From Methylobacterium sp. 2A (GTDB lineage: Bacteria > Pseudomonadota > Alphaproteobacteria > Rhizobiales > Beijerinckiaceae), in NCBI RefSeq assembly GCF_009806555.1, contig NZ_VUOK01000054.1, positions 62,001 through 126,000 on the forward strand: a stretch of 64,000 bases of DNA. The letters are read 5' to 3'. The stretch's first letter is position 1; each line of letters opens with the position of its first letter. The position numbers and the translations under genes are program-made. Below, piece after piece: positions 17,395 to 25,924 of this stretch. The notes beneath the pieces are model-generated. The model was given only the letters and a program-made list of their open reading frames with translations. It was not told the origin of the DNA and searched no databases.

Positions 17395-19152
17395 TCATTT
17401 CACCACCAGCCAATCCTCGACCACGAGGGCGTCGAGGCCGGTGGTGTAGAACATCAGGATCGCGTCCTCCGCGCTGTGGAGGATTGGTTTGCCCATCACG
17501 TTGAAGCTCGTGTTGAGCAGGATGGGCACGCCCGTGATCGCCGCGAAAGCCGCGATCAGGGCCGCATAGGCGGGGTTGCGCTCGGCCGTGACGCTCTGGA
17601 GCCGGCCGGTTCCGTCTTCGTGCACCACCGCCGGCACGCGGGCGCGGACCGCCTCCCGCCAGACCAGGGTCCGCTCCATGTAGGGGCTGTCGGCGTAGTC
17701 CTCGAACCAGTCCGGCCCGGCCTCCGCCAGGATCGAGGGCGCGAAGGGCCGGAAGGCCTCCCGGTACTTCACCTTGGCGTTGAGCGCGTCCTTGGCGCCC
17801 TCCGGCCGCGGGTCGGCCAGGATCGAGCGGTTGCCGAGCGCCCGGGGTCCGAATTCGGCCCGACCCTGCACCCAGCCGACGAGGCCGCCCTCCGCCAAAA
17901 TCCGGGCCGCGGCCTGGGTCGCCTCCGCATGGCCGACCCGTTTGGCGCGGGGCTCCTGCTCGGCGAGCCGCTCCATCGGGCCCGTGGCGACCCGCGAGCC
18001 CAGATAGGGGGTGAGCGGGCGCATCTCGGCCGGCGGCCCGGCCCAGTCCGGATGGTCCTCCGCGTAGGCGAGCCAGGCGGCGCCGACCGCGTTGCCGTCG
18101 TCGGCCGGGGCCGAGGGGACGTGCAGCCGGGAGAATCCGGAGCGGCCCAGCACGCGGCCGTTATAGGACGAGTTCAGCCCGCAGCCGCCGGCGATCACGA
18201 GGTTTTCGGAGGGCGCCAGCGCCCAGGCCTCGGCCACAAGGGCATCCATCAAAGTCCCAAAAAGATCCTGGCCGCAGCGGGCGAGGTCGGGCCAGCCGTT
18301 CTCCAGGGCATCGGCTGGGCGGCGCGCACGGATCTCCGTGGCGACGGCCCGGATCGTCTCCGCATCGGCGTAGTGCAGGCGGCCATCCGCGACCGTGCAG
18401 AGCCGGCCGAGCAGGGCGCTGAGCTCGGGATCGGGGTGCCCGTACGGGGCGAGCCCCATGATCTTCCATTCCTCGCCCTTCACCTGATCGAAGCCCGCGA
18501 GATCGGTGATCAGCCCGTACAGGAAGCCGAGTGACCCGCGCCCGCGGTGGCGGCGCAGCTCGCTGATCCGGCCCGCCTCCAGCCGGTAGAGCGCGGCCGC
18601 GCCGGTCTCGCCCATGCCGTCGACCACGAGGGCGGTGGCTTCGGTGAAGGGGCTGCCCCAGAGGCCGTAGGCGGCGTGGCAGAGGTGGTGCGGATAGCGC
18701 CGCTGCCCGGCGATCGCCGCCCGTGGCGCTGCGCCGGTGACCCGCGCCTCCTGGTTCAGGGCGAGCAACGTGCCGTGGCCGGCCCGCTCCTGCGCGCCGT
18801 GGAGATCGGCGATGAACACCCGCTCGGCCTGCTCGGGCACGAAGGAGCGGTTGAGCGCGGTGGTGTGGGCGGAAAGCGCCATCAGGTCGAAGGCGCCGGC
18901 CCCGGCCTGGCCCCGCAGGAAGTCGGTGAATTGCGGGCCCCAGGTCGAGGCGATGACGAGTTCCGAGCCCGGCGGCACGTGCTCCTTCAGCAGTGCGGCC
19001 ACCTGCGACGGGGCGTCCGGCTCGCAATTCGGCGCGCGCTTGTACTGGAGGTGGCGCTCCGCGGCCTCGGCGAACAGCAGGGTCCCGTCGGGCCCGGCCA
19101 GGGCGAGGGCGGGATCGTGAAAGGTGGTGGCGAGGCCGAGATAGTAGCGCAT
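17395..19152 (-). CDS. NodU/CmcH-family O-carbamoyltransferase
   Basis: A 585-aa enzyme expected to move a carbamoyl group from carbamoyl phosphate, through a carbamoyl-adenylate, to a hydroxyl group. The N-terminal Kae1-like domain has YPHHLCHAAYGLWGSPF (iron-binding His residues) and ALVVDGMGETGAAALY; the C-terminal YrdC-like part has EFGPRALGNRSILADPR and FRPFAPSIL. ATG at 19152 is used; an in-frame TTG lies 6 bases upstream. No antibiotic, nodulation-factor or glycan cluster surrounds it, so the acceptor is unknown. nhaA lies 57 bp upstream on the same strand. Confidence 0.9.
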   Translation of the reverse strand: MRYYLGLATTFHDPALALAGPDGTLLFAEAAERHLQYKRAPNCEPDAPSQVAALLKEHVPPGSELVIASTWGPQFTDFLRGQAGAGAFDLMALSAHTTALNRSFVPEQAERVFIADLHGAQERAGHGTLLALNQEARVTGAAPRAAIAGQRRYPHHLCHAAYGLWGSPFTEATALVVDGMGETGAAALYRLEAGRISELRRHRGRGSLGFLYGLITDLAGFDQVKGEEWKIMGLAPYGHPDPELSALLGRLCTVADGRLHYADAETIRAVATEIRARRPADALENGWPDLARCGQDLFGTLMDALVAEAWALAPSENLVIAGGCGLNSSYNGRVLGRSGFSRLHVPSAPADDGNAVGAAWLAYAEDHPDWAGPPAEMRPLTPYLGSRVATGPMERLAEQEPRAKRVGHAEATQAAARILAEGGLVGWVQGRAEFGPRALGNRSILADPRPEGAKDALNAKVKYREAFRPFAPSILAEAGPDWFEDYADSPYMERTLVWREAVRARVPAVVHEDGTGRLQSVTAERNPAYAALIAAFAAITGVPILLNTSFNVMGKPILHSAEDAILMFYTTGLDALVVEDWLVVK

Positions 19153-19209
19153 ACGCAAGCGGGGTAGCGCATTTCGCCGCGTGCGGCGAAGCCGGAGCCG
19201 CGCGTGGGG

Positions 19210-20412
19210 TCAGGTCTTCGCCACGCGGGGGCGGGCGAGGAGGAGAATCGCGGCGCCGACGAGCCCCGACAGGGCGGAGCCCGCGAGCACGCCGAGCTTC
19301 ACGGCGGTCCCGTGATCCGGGTCCGCGAAGGCGAGACCGCCGATGAACAGGCTCATGGTGAAGCCGATGCCGCAGAGCACCGCGACGCCGTAGACCTGTC
19401 CCCAGCTCGCCCCGGACGGGCGCTGCCCCAGCCCGAGTGCGACGGCGAGCCGCAGGCTCGCGAACACGCCCGCCTGCTTGCCCAGGAACAGGCCGGCCGC
19501 GATGCCGAGCGTCACGGGCTCCCGCAGCGCGTCGCCGGTCAGGCCGGTCAGGTCCACGCCCGCGTTGGCGAAGCCGAAGATCGGCACCACGAGATAGGTG
19601 GTCCAGGGGGCCAGCGCGTGCTCCAGCCGGTGCAGCGGCGACTGCGCGTCCTCGGGCCGGCCCGGGCTGACCCGGATCGGGATGGTGAGCGCCAGCAGCA
19701 CGCCCGCGATCGTCGCATGGATCCCCGAGCGCAGCACGAGGACCCAGAGCACGAGGCCGAGGGTCAGATAGGCCGGAAGCCACGACACGCCGGCCCGGTT
19801 GAGGCCGTAGAGGCCGGCGACCACCAGGGCGGCCAGCCCCAGCATCGTGAGGTCGAAGTCGGAACTGTAGAACAGCGCGATCACCAGCACGGCGCCGAGG
19901 TCGTCGATGATCGCCACCGCGCTGAGGAAGATCTTGAGCGAGACCGGCGCCCGGGACCCGAGGAGCGCCAGGACCCCGAGCGCGAAGGCGATGTCGGTGG
20001 CGGCCGGAATCGCCCAGCCGCGCTGGGTCGGGGACCCGAGATTGGCGAGCGCGTAGAATCCGGCCGGCACCGCCATGCCGCCGAGCGCCGCGAAGCCCGG
20101 CAGCATCCGGTCCGGCCAGGTGCGCAGCCGCCCGTCGAGGGCCTCGCGCTTGATCTCCAGGCCGACCAGCAGGAAGAACCCGGCCATCAGGCCATCGTTG
20201 ATCCAGTGCTGCACGCTCATCGGCCCGAGGGCGGCGTGGAGCGCGTGTGCGTAGGCCTCGGCAAGCGGCCCGTTGGCGACGACAAGGGCGAGCGCCGCCG
20301 CGCCCATCAGGATCAGCCCGCCCGCCGCCTCGCTGGCGAGCAGCGTGCGGATGGCCGAGAGGGGGCGCGGGCCGCGCCTCGGCGGGGTGTGGTTGGGGGA
20401 GGGCGATGTCAT
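19210..20412 (-). CDS. nhaA: Na+/H+ antiporter NhaA
   Basis: A 400-aa inner-membrane exchanger with about 12 helices. The TM4 motif PAATDIAFALGVL and the TM5 motif AIIDDLGAVLVIALFY carry the known Na+-binding aspartates, equivalent to Asp133, Asp163 and Asp164 of E. coli. The C-terminal LCGIGFTMSLFIGGLAF is also typical. It exports Na+ or Li+ in exchange for H+ at alkaline pH. It is divergent from the antitoxin gene and upstream of the carbamoyltransferase; a functional link with the latter is not evident. Confidence 0.95.
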   Translation of the reverse strand: MTSPSPNHTPPRRGPRPLSAIRTLLASEAAGGLILMGAAALALVVANGPLAEAYAHALHAALGPMSVQHWINDGLMAGFFLLVGLEIKREALDGRLRTWPDRMLPGFAALGGMAVPAGFYALANLGSPTQRGWAIPAATDIAFALGVLALLGSRAPVSLKIFLSAVAIIDDLGAVLVIALFYSSDFDLTMLGLAALVVAGLYGLNRAGVSWLPAYLTLGLVLWVLVLRSGIHATIAGVLLALTIPIRVSPGRPEDAQSPLHRLEHALAPWTTYLVVPIFGFANAGVDLTGLTGDALREPVTLGIAAGLFLGKQAGVFASLRLAVALGLGQRPSGASWGQVYGVAVLCGIGFTMSLFIGGLAFADPDHGTAVKLGVLAGSALSGLVGAAILLLARPRVAKT

Positions 20413-20503
20413 CGCGGCAGGGCTTGCCGTGCCTTGTGGGCGGGGGCAAGGCTATCCACGGAGACCGCACCGTTCGCGCCCGCGACTCGGGGCGATCCTT
20501 TCA

Positions 20504-20830
20504 ATGGAGAGCGGAGGATGGCCGCGCCGAAATTCACCCCCCCCCCAGCGGACAGGAGCCCCGCGCTCAACTGCGCGGGTCCATGCCGCCGTCCTTGAGG
20601 AGGCCAGGAAATCCGGCCTGCTCGACGATCCGAAATCCGAGTCGGTGAGCTTGCGTGTACCGTCGGCGCTGGTGGAAGCCGCCAAGCGCGAGGCTGGAAT
20701 CACCTCCACGGATGAACTCGGCACGATTGCACTGGCGCTTCTGGCACAAACGGATCCGGTCGCGGATTTTCTCCGCCGTACCGCCGGCCGCCTCGGACCC
20801 GACCATGATCTCGATACCGGTGCGCACTGA
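20504..20830 (+). CDS. Probable antitoxin of a type II (VapBC-like) pair
   Basis: The 108-aa reading contains SVSLRVPSALVEAAKREAGI followed by TSTDELGTIALALLAQ, a pattern like RHH-type antitoxins that precede PIN toxins. Its stop (20828-20830) is 2 bases before the GTG of the PIN remnant. The in-frame ATG at 20504 has no good ribosome site, whereas the ATG at 20518 has GGAGAG 6 bases upstream but is out of frame: it reads into a C10 tract and stops at 20598. Removing one C would join that start to the antitoxin frame, so the gene may be phase-variable, decayed, or affected by a sequencing error. Confidence 0.55.
   Translation: MESGGWPRRNSPPPQRTGAPRSTARVHAAVLEEARKSGLLDDPKSESVSLRVPSALVEAAKREAGITSTDELGTIALALLAQTDPVADFLRRTAGRLGPDHDLDTGAH
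20537..20546 (+). repeat. Homopolymer tract C10 inside the antitoxin gene
   Basis: Ten consecutive C residues follow AATTCA near the 5' end of the antitoxin gene. Tracts of this length slip during replication and are also error-prone in sequencing. With nine C the start at 20518 is in frame with the antitoxin; with ten it is not. Confidence 0.9.
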
Positions 20831-20832
20831 GC

Positions 20833-21643
20833 GTGGATCTGCGCGCTGCCCTTCGACGGCGTAAGCCGGATAAGCGTCGAAGGCGCCTTTCCCCGCGTCC
20901 GCGGCATGAACTCGCCGATTGGACTGTCTACAGCGAGGCTGCGCCCATCGCCCTCGTGCTCGATACCGGTGTCTACATCCACAGCGCCGCCGGGCGGTTG
21001 CCCCCGGACCTGGGTCGTCTTCTCGATCGCGCCTTGTGTTCCACTGTGCGGTTGCGCTGGCCGAACTGGCCGTCGGGATTGCCGCAGCCGATCCTCACGG
21101 GCCAGCTTGGAACGCATTGCGTGATCACTACGCCGAGCTGTTCGCGCAAATCCCCGATCCGCGTCTTCTGACACCAGACGCTCAGACCTTCGCGGAAGCC
21201 GGCATTTTGGCCGGCACGTTAGGAAGGCTCCAAGGCCAGCCCTTTTAAGGTGTTTGGGCTAGCTGCGAAAATCGCAAGTCGTGGCTCTAACATCCTGGAA
21301 GAGCACCGCCTTTTCCCCTCCCCCTTGTGGGGAGGGGCCAGGGGTGGGGGTGGTGCAGGATGAGGCGCAGCGGTGCCGTCTGCACCACCCCCACCTCCAA
21401 CTCCTCCCCACAAGGGGGAGGAGAGTGCGCTTGGCCCCTGTCTCGTTGCTTCCGCAAACACCTTAAAAGGGCTGGCTCCAAGGCTATCAGAGTCATCAGC
21501 GCACCGCCTGCTTGGCGGACGCGCTCATCTTCCTCACGGCGACCCGGGCCGGTCTTCCGGTGCTGACGGCAAACCGCGACGACTTCGATCTCATCCAGCA
21601 ACTCGCGCCGGAGGGTCGGTTCGTCCTCTACGAGCGGACGTGA
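20833..21643 (+). pseudogene. PIN-domain toxin (VapC-like), broken by a frameshift and a MITE insertion
   Basis: The remnant starts at the GTG at 20833. The first part has the PIN acidic residue in IALVLDTGVYIH; after a one-base frameshift near 21030 it continues as VFHCAVALAELAVGIA and AEAGILAGTLGRLQG. The 240-bp MITE at 21236-21475 then adds a TAA stop. Beyond it, the protein resumes at 21476 as YQSHQRTACLADALIFLTA, with LPVLTANRDDF and EGRFVLYERT to the TGA at 21643. Joined at the 8-bp duplication the two halves are in frame and contain all four expected PIN acidic positions. As it stands it should make no active ribonuclease. Confidence 0.75.
21236..21475. mobile_element. 240-bp MITE with 21-bp perfect terminal inverted repeats
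   Basis: The ends CCAGCCCTTTTAAGG... (21236-21256) and the exact complement ...CCTTAAAAGGGCTGG (21455-21475) are 21-bp perfect inverted repeats. CTCCAAGG occurs directly outside both ends (21228-21235 and 21476-21483), an 8-bp target duplication; because of shared bases the duplication could be called up to 10 bp. There is no coding capacity. The interior (about 21312-21421) is a G/C-rich palindrome of repeat family B. It must be moved by a transposase in trans, which is not in this window. Confidence 0.85.
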
Positions 21644-21656
21644 GTGTTCTCTGTTC

Positions 21657-22298
21657 TCACGACGTCCGCCCCAGAGCCGCGCGGATCAGCGCCAGCCCGT
21701 CCGGGCTCGACCACGCCGCCGGCCCCTTCATCACCCCGATGGTGCAGCCCTGCGCGTCGATCAGCATCGTGGTCGGCAGGCCGGGTGATTGCGTGTCGCG
21801 CTGGACCGTCGGCAGGACCCGCCCGCCCGGATCGGCATAGAAGGCGAGGTCGTGGATGCCGGCCTGCTTCAGCCATTCCGGCGGCTTCTCCAGGTTGCGG
21901 GTGTCGACGTTGATGGCGACGACCTGGAAATCCGGCCCGCCGAGCTGCGCCTGGAGATGGTCGAGCGCCGGCATCTCAGCCTTGCAGGGGGCGCACCACG
22001 TCGCCCACAGATTGACCAGCAGCAGCTTCCCCTTGAGGTCGACGAGCCCGGTCTCGGCCCCGTCCGGACCCTTGAACCGGATCTCGGGGGCGGGCCGGGC
22101 CTGGGCGGGCGCCTGCATGGCGGCGACCTCGCCTGTGGCGGCCGCATCGACCCGGGCAAGGGCCGGCTTCGCGGCGGCGCAGGGCTGAAGGGCGCCGCCC
22201 GTGTTGCCGGGCAGGAGACCGCTCCCGTATAGGGCGATCCCGAGGACGGCGAGCGCGGCGAGCCCCGCGCCGGCCAGGATGGGTGTGCGGCCGGGCAT
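21657..22298 (-). CDS. tlpA: TlpA-family membrane-anchored thiol:disulfide oxidoreductase
   Basis: A 213-aa protein with an N-terminal membrane anchor (residues about 7-28) and a periplasmic thioredoxin fold from about residue 70. The active site is NLWATWCAPCKAEMPAL (C-A-P-C), followed by FQVVAINVDTR and the cis-Pro region GLPTTMLIDAQG. A further Cys lies in ALQPCAAAKP after the anchor. Members reduce apo-cytochromes or the Cu chaperone path for cytochrome oxidase. It is divergent from argH, an arrangement often seen in rhizobia. Confidence 0.9.
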   Translation of the reverse strand: MPGRTPILAGAGLAALAVLGIALYGSGLLPGNTGGALQPCAAAKPALARVDAAATGEVAAMQAPAQARPAPEIRFKGPDGAETGLVDLKGKLLLVNLWATWCAPCKAEMPALDHLQAQLGGPDFQVVAINVDTRNLEKPPEWLKQAGIHDLAFYADPGGRVLPTVQRDTQSPGLPTTMLIDAQGCTIGVMKGPAAWSSPDGLALIRAALGRTS

Positions 22299-22340
22299 CA
22301 GCTTTGCCTGCCGGGGCGTTCAGGGCGCGGAAGGATCGAC

Positions 22341-23720
22341 ATGAGCAACCGGATGTGGGGCGGCCGCTTCGCGAGCGGCCCGGCGGAGATCATGGAGGAG
22401 ATCAACGCCTCCATCGGGTTCGACAAGCGCCTCGCGCCCCAGGATATCCGCGGCTCGCTGGCGCATGTGGCGATGCTGGGTCAAGCCGGCATCCTGCCGG
22501 CGGAGGATGTGGCCGCGATCGAGGCCGGGCTCAAGTCCGTGCGCGACGAGATCGAGGCCGGCACCTTCACGTTCAAGCGCGAGCTCGAAGACATCCACAT
22601 GTCGGTGGAGAGCCGGCTGACCGAGATCGTCGGCCCGGCGGCCGGGCGCCTGCACACGGCGCGCTCGCGCAACGATCAGGTCGCCACCGACATGAAGCTC
22701 TGGGTGCGCGACACCCTCGACTCCCTCGACGAGCAGGCCGCCGCGTTGCAGCGGGCGCTGGCCGACAAGGCGCTGAAGCACGCCGACACCGTGATGCCGG
22801 GCTTCACCCATCTGCAATCGGCCCAGCCGGTGACCTTCGGCCACCATTGCCTCGCCTATGTCGAGATGCTGGCCCGCGACCGGGGCCGGTTCCGCGACGC
22901 AAGGGCGCGGCTCAACGAGTGCCCGCTCGGCGCCGCGGCGCTCGCCGGCACCTCCTTCCCGATCGACCGGCATGCCACCGCTTCGGCCCTCGGCTTCGAC
23001 CGGCCGACCGCGAACTCTTTGGATTCGGTGGCCGACCGCGACTTCGCCCTGGAATCCCTGGCGGCCGCCTCGATCTGCGCCGTGCACCTGTCGCGCTTCG
23101 CCGAGGAGCTGGTGGTCTGGACCTCGGCCCAGTTCAACTTCGTGCGGCTCTCGGACGGGTTCACCACCGGCTCGTCGATCATGCCGCAGAAGCGCAACCC
23201 CGACGCCGCCGAGCTGGTGCGGGCCAAGTCCGGTCGGATCATCGGCGCGCTGACCGGCCTGCTCATCGTCATGAAGGGCCTGCCGCTCGCCTATTCGAAG
23301 GACATGCAGGAGGACAAGGAGGGCACGTTCGACGCCCTCCAGGCGCTCTCCCTCTGCCTCGCCGCCATGACCGGCATGGTGAAGGACCTGGAGCCCAACG
23401 CCGAGGTGCTCGCCCGGGCCGCCGGCTCCGGCTACGCGACCGCGACCGACCTCGCCGACTGGCTGGTGCGCGAACTCGGCCTGCCGTTCCGGCAGGCGCA
23501 CCACGTCACCGGCCGCCTCGTCGGCGTGGCTTCCGCCAGGGGCGTCGGGCTGGAGGAGCTGTCGCTGGCCGAGATGCAGGAGGCCGAGCCGCGCATCACC
23601 GACGCGGTCTATGCGGTCCTCGGCGTCGAAAATTCGGTGGCGAGCCGCACCAGCTACGGCGGCACCGCGCCCGACAACGTGCGTCAGCAGGCGCAGGGCT
23701 GGATCGAACGACTGGCCTGA
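22341..23720 (+). CDS. argH: Argininosuccinate lyase
   Basis: Splits argininosuccinate into arginine and fumarate, the last step of arginine synthesis. The 459-aa length is typical. It starts with the family motif MSNRMWGGRFASGP, has HTARSRNDQVATDMKLW near residue 107, the THLQSAQPVTFGHH segment with the active His near residue 155, and the fumarase/aspartase signature GSSIMPQKRNPD near residue 275. It shares a 42-bp gap with divergent tlpA. Confidence 0.97.
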   Translation: MSNRMWGGRFASGPAEIMEEINASIGFDKRLAPQDIRGSLAHVAMLGQAGILPAEDVAAIEAGLKSVRDEIEAGTFTFKRELEDIHMSVESRLTEIVGPAAGRLHTARSRNDQVATDMKLWVRDTLDSLDEQAAALQRALADKALKHADTVMPGFTHLQSAQPVTFGHHCLAYVEMLARDRGRFRDARARLNECPLGAAALAGTSFPIDRHATASALGFDRPTANSLDSVADRDFALESLAAASICAVHLSRFAEELVVWTSAQFNFVRLSDGFTTGSSIMPQKRNPDAAELVRAKSGRIIGALTGLLIVMKGLPLAYSKDMQEDKEGTFDALQALSLCLAAMTGMVKDLEPNAEVLARAAGSGYATATDLADWLVRELGLPFRQAHHVTGRLVGVASARGVGLEELSLAEMQEAEPRITDAVYAVLGVENSVASRTSYGGTAPDNVRQQAQGWIERLA

Positions 23721-23860
23721 CGACCGACCGTTCGACATCCCGATCTCGACCGGATGGTGACGTTCGGTCGAGGCTGGGAACAGTCTGCCGTTGCGCGGGC
23801 AGGGCCGCCCGATGTTTTTTCAGGGCGCGGTCCTGAGCCCCGGCAATGCGCAGCGTTGGG

Positions 23861-24091
23861 TCAGGAATTTTCGACGTCGGATGCGCCGTGTGCCGCATTT
23901 AACGAGTGCTGAAATTTCAGACGCGCCTGCGACGGCCGGCTATCGATGACTTTCTTGGCGCGCTCAGCCTCCTCCGAGCGTTTGCTCGCCTGAGCTTCGG
24001 CGTCCTTGTTCGGGTCGGACTTATGCGCCTTCTCGACATGGGACGATTGATGCGCGGAGGAATGGGCGGTTGCCGCGTTAATCTTGTCCAT
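23861..24091 (-). CDS. Small hydrophilic protein, unknown function
   Basis: A 76-aa protein starting at MDKINAATAHSSAH with GGGAG 8 bases before the ATG. It is very rich in His, Ser, Lys, Glu and Ala, with a probable helix at SKRSEEAERAKKVIDSRP, and lacks Cys, signal or membrane segments. Composition suggests a disordered stress-type protein, but no family is recognised. An in-frame start 36 bases upstream is possible. Confidence 0.5.
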   Translation of the reverse strand: MDKINAATAHSSAHQSSHVEKAHKSDPNKDAEAQASKRSEEAERAKKVIDSRPSQARLKFQHSLNAAHGASDVENS

Positions 24092-24206
24092 GGTGTCGTC
24101 TCCCGGGGTCTTCGTCGAGGGTTTCAAACTTCAGGGCGCCCGGACGGCGCGGATCGCCTGTCCCCATCCCGATGCGCCGCGCCGGAGGAAGGCTTCACGC
24201 TGGTCT

Positions 24207-25094
24207 TCACCGCCCATGAGCCACCACCGAAGGCGGGGCGCTGACGACCGGCTGCCCTGCGCCCGCGGATGCGACCGCGACGGGCCAGACCGGCAGCACG
24301 GTCGGAGCGGCCAGCCCGATGCGGCCGGCCCAGAATGACCGCCGGCTGGCCAATGCCTCCATGGCGCGCAACAGATCCACGGCGTCTTCGAACAGCCTGT
24401 GGGCCTTGACCAAGATGCCCTCCTCGGGCGCGCCGCCCGAACCACCGGACGGAGGCAGCGGGAGGGGGGCGAAACCCTGGTCCGCCGGCTGCTGGACCTG
24501 GCCGTTCTCGCCATCGATCGTGTTGAAATCCGGCCGCGCCGTGTCCCGCTCCTCCGGTGCTGCGGCGACCTCCGCCACTTCGGTTGCCGCCGCCGCGGCC
24601 TCTCCGACCATGGCCCCCGCATCGATTGCGCCTCCGGCCTCAGGCGGAGCAGCGGCGGCGTTCATCCGCGCGGCGGCCTTGGCCAGGGCGGGCGACACCA
24701 CGTCCGGCCGCGCCTGCGCGACGGCGTAATCCTGGGCGGCATCGGCGATCTGGCGGGCGAGCACGGCCAGGTCCCGGGCGATGGCGCGCGCCGCCCTCCG
24801 ATCGCCGGAGGCCGCGGCCGCCCGGGCCTCCGCCTTCAACCGGACGAGCTTCCGCTCCGCCTCCTGCAGGATGTGAGCCGCCATCCTGTCGGCACCGGGG
24901 GGCGCCGACGCCATGGAAGCCAACAGGCTCTCCGTCTCGGCCCGTTTGGCGCGACGCAGGATTTCCGAGGCGGCGTCGAACGAAGTGCGGTTCTCCGTAC
25001 GTGCGACACGGGTGCCTGACTCCGGGGTTCGGACAGCCGAGGTCTGACGCTGCGCCACCACGGCCGGCGCAATCCTGTTCACGGCTTCCACCAT
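24207..25094 (-). CDS. Alanine-rich helical protein, unknown function
   Basis: A 295-aa reading with a central long helical part (about residues 40-135, such as LQEAERKLVRLKAEARA and ARDLAVLARQIADAAQDYA), a low-complexity Ala/Glu region, a Pro/Gly linker (PLPLPPSGGSGG) and a hydrophobic C-terminus. No signal peptide or catalytic motif is seen. It has a purine-rich stretch GGAGCGGTGAGG before its ATG. It could be a structural or flagellar-type hypothetical; I do not recognise it. Confidence 0.5.
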   Translation of the reverse strand: MVEAVNRIAPAVVAQRQTSAVRTPESGTRVARTENRTSFDAASEILRRAKRAETESLLASMASAPPGADRMAAHILQEAERKLVRLKAEARAAAASGDRRAARAIARDLAVLARQIADAAQDYAVAQARPDVVSPALAKAAARMNAAAAPPEAGGAIDAGAMVGEAAAAATEVAEVAAAPEERDTARPDFNTIDGENGQVQQPADQGFAPLPLPPSGGSGGAPEEGILVKAHRLFEDAVDLLRAMEALASRRSFWAGRIGLAAPTVLPVWPVAVASAGAGQPVVSAPPSVVAHGR

Positions 25095-25536
25095 GGCGGC
25101 CTCACCGCTCCTGAGGGCGGCCCCTGTCTCGACCAGAGAATCACGCGACGCAGAGAGAAAAGGTGCCAGATCGTTCTCGGTTTTGCGAATGAAAACAGCC
25201 GTCGCCGCAAATTAACCGAAAGCAAGCGGCCAGTCATTCGAGCGCCTGAAAACCAAACACTTATGGCGGTACCTGCCTCAGAAGCGATGATGGATCGAGC
25301 TTGATCGTATGGTCGAACATTGGCGGGTCATTCCATCTGCGTTTCCTGCCGATCGGAGGCGTCGGAACGCGTCCGGTTCCAGCCCGGATCGCCCCCCGGT
25401 CCGGCGCCATCGGAGCCGAGTTACCCACAGGCCGGACCCGGAATTGTGCAGCGCAACCATCTGCCGCCTGACGCGTTCACCCTCTGGCTAAGTCCGATCC
25501 GCTAGAAGCTTCGCCGTTTGGAACGGAGTGCGCAGG
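25095..25536. other. 440-bp intergenic stretch without a recognisable gene
   Basis: It lies between two divergent hypothetical genes and probably holds both promoters. The patch 25180-25270 is A/T-richer than the surroundings. I see no tRNA fold, no strong inverted repeat and no family motif in its short open frames. Confidence 0.5.
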
Positions 25537-25818
25537 ATGCCTGTCGAGAGTTGGCTGAAGCCGGAAGAGGTGCCGGATCTCGCGGCACGGGCGACGGCGA
25601 TGATTGATGCCGCCCTGACCGGCTCTGGCCTGACCCGGGAGTCCTATTGGGCTGCCGTGCGCAAGGGCTACAACACCCCCTACAACGATCCGCCCCGCAG
25701 GCGCGCCGTGCCGGCTCAGCCGAACGCCGTGCCGGCGGCCATCGGTGAGGCGGTCGAACCGGTCGCATCGGCGGCCGTCGTGATCGCCGCCCAGGCCGCG
25801 GAAGCACGCGCGATCTGA
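25537..25818 (+). CDS. Small soluble hypothetical protein
   Basis: A 93-aa protein starting MPVESWLKPEEVPDLAARA, with GGAG 8 bases before the ATG. The first 50 residues read as a compact helical unit (ATAMIDAALTGSGLTRESYW) followed by a basic Pro-rich linker and an Ala/Val-rich tail. No known domain, signal or membrane helix was recognised. An upstream in-frame GTG at 25528 is less well placed. Confidence 0.5.
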   Translation: MPVESWLKPEEVPDLAARATAMIDAALTGSGLTRESYWAAVRKGYNTPYNDPPRRRAVPAQPNAVPAAIGEAVEPVASAAVVIAAQAAEARAI

Positions 25819-25924
25819 CGCGGACGGTGCTATCCCGCCATCTTGCCGACGTTTTACGCAAGCTTCACTAATCCTGAACCCCGGTGCGGCCCTTGAGAGG
25901 GCTGCCCGTCGTCAGGAAGTGAAG

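Noticed and set aside
20537..20546. Programmed frameshifting at the C10 tract
   Set aside because: There is no slippery heptamer or downstream stem that would support it; slippage, decay or sequencing error explains it more simply.
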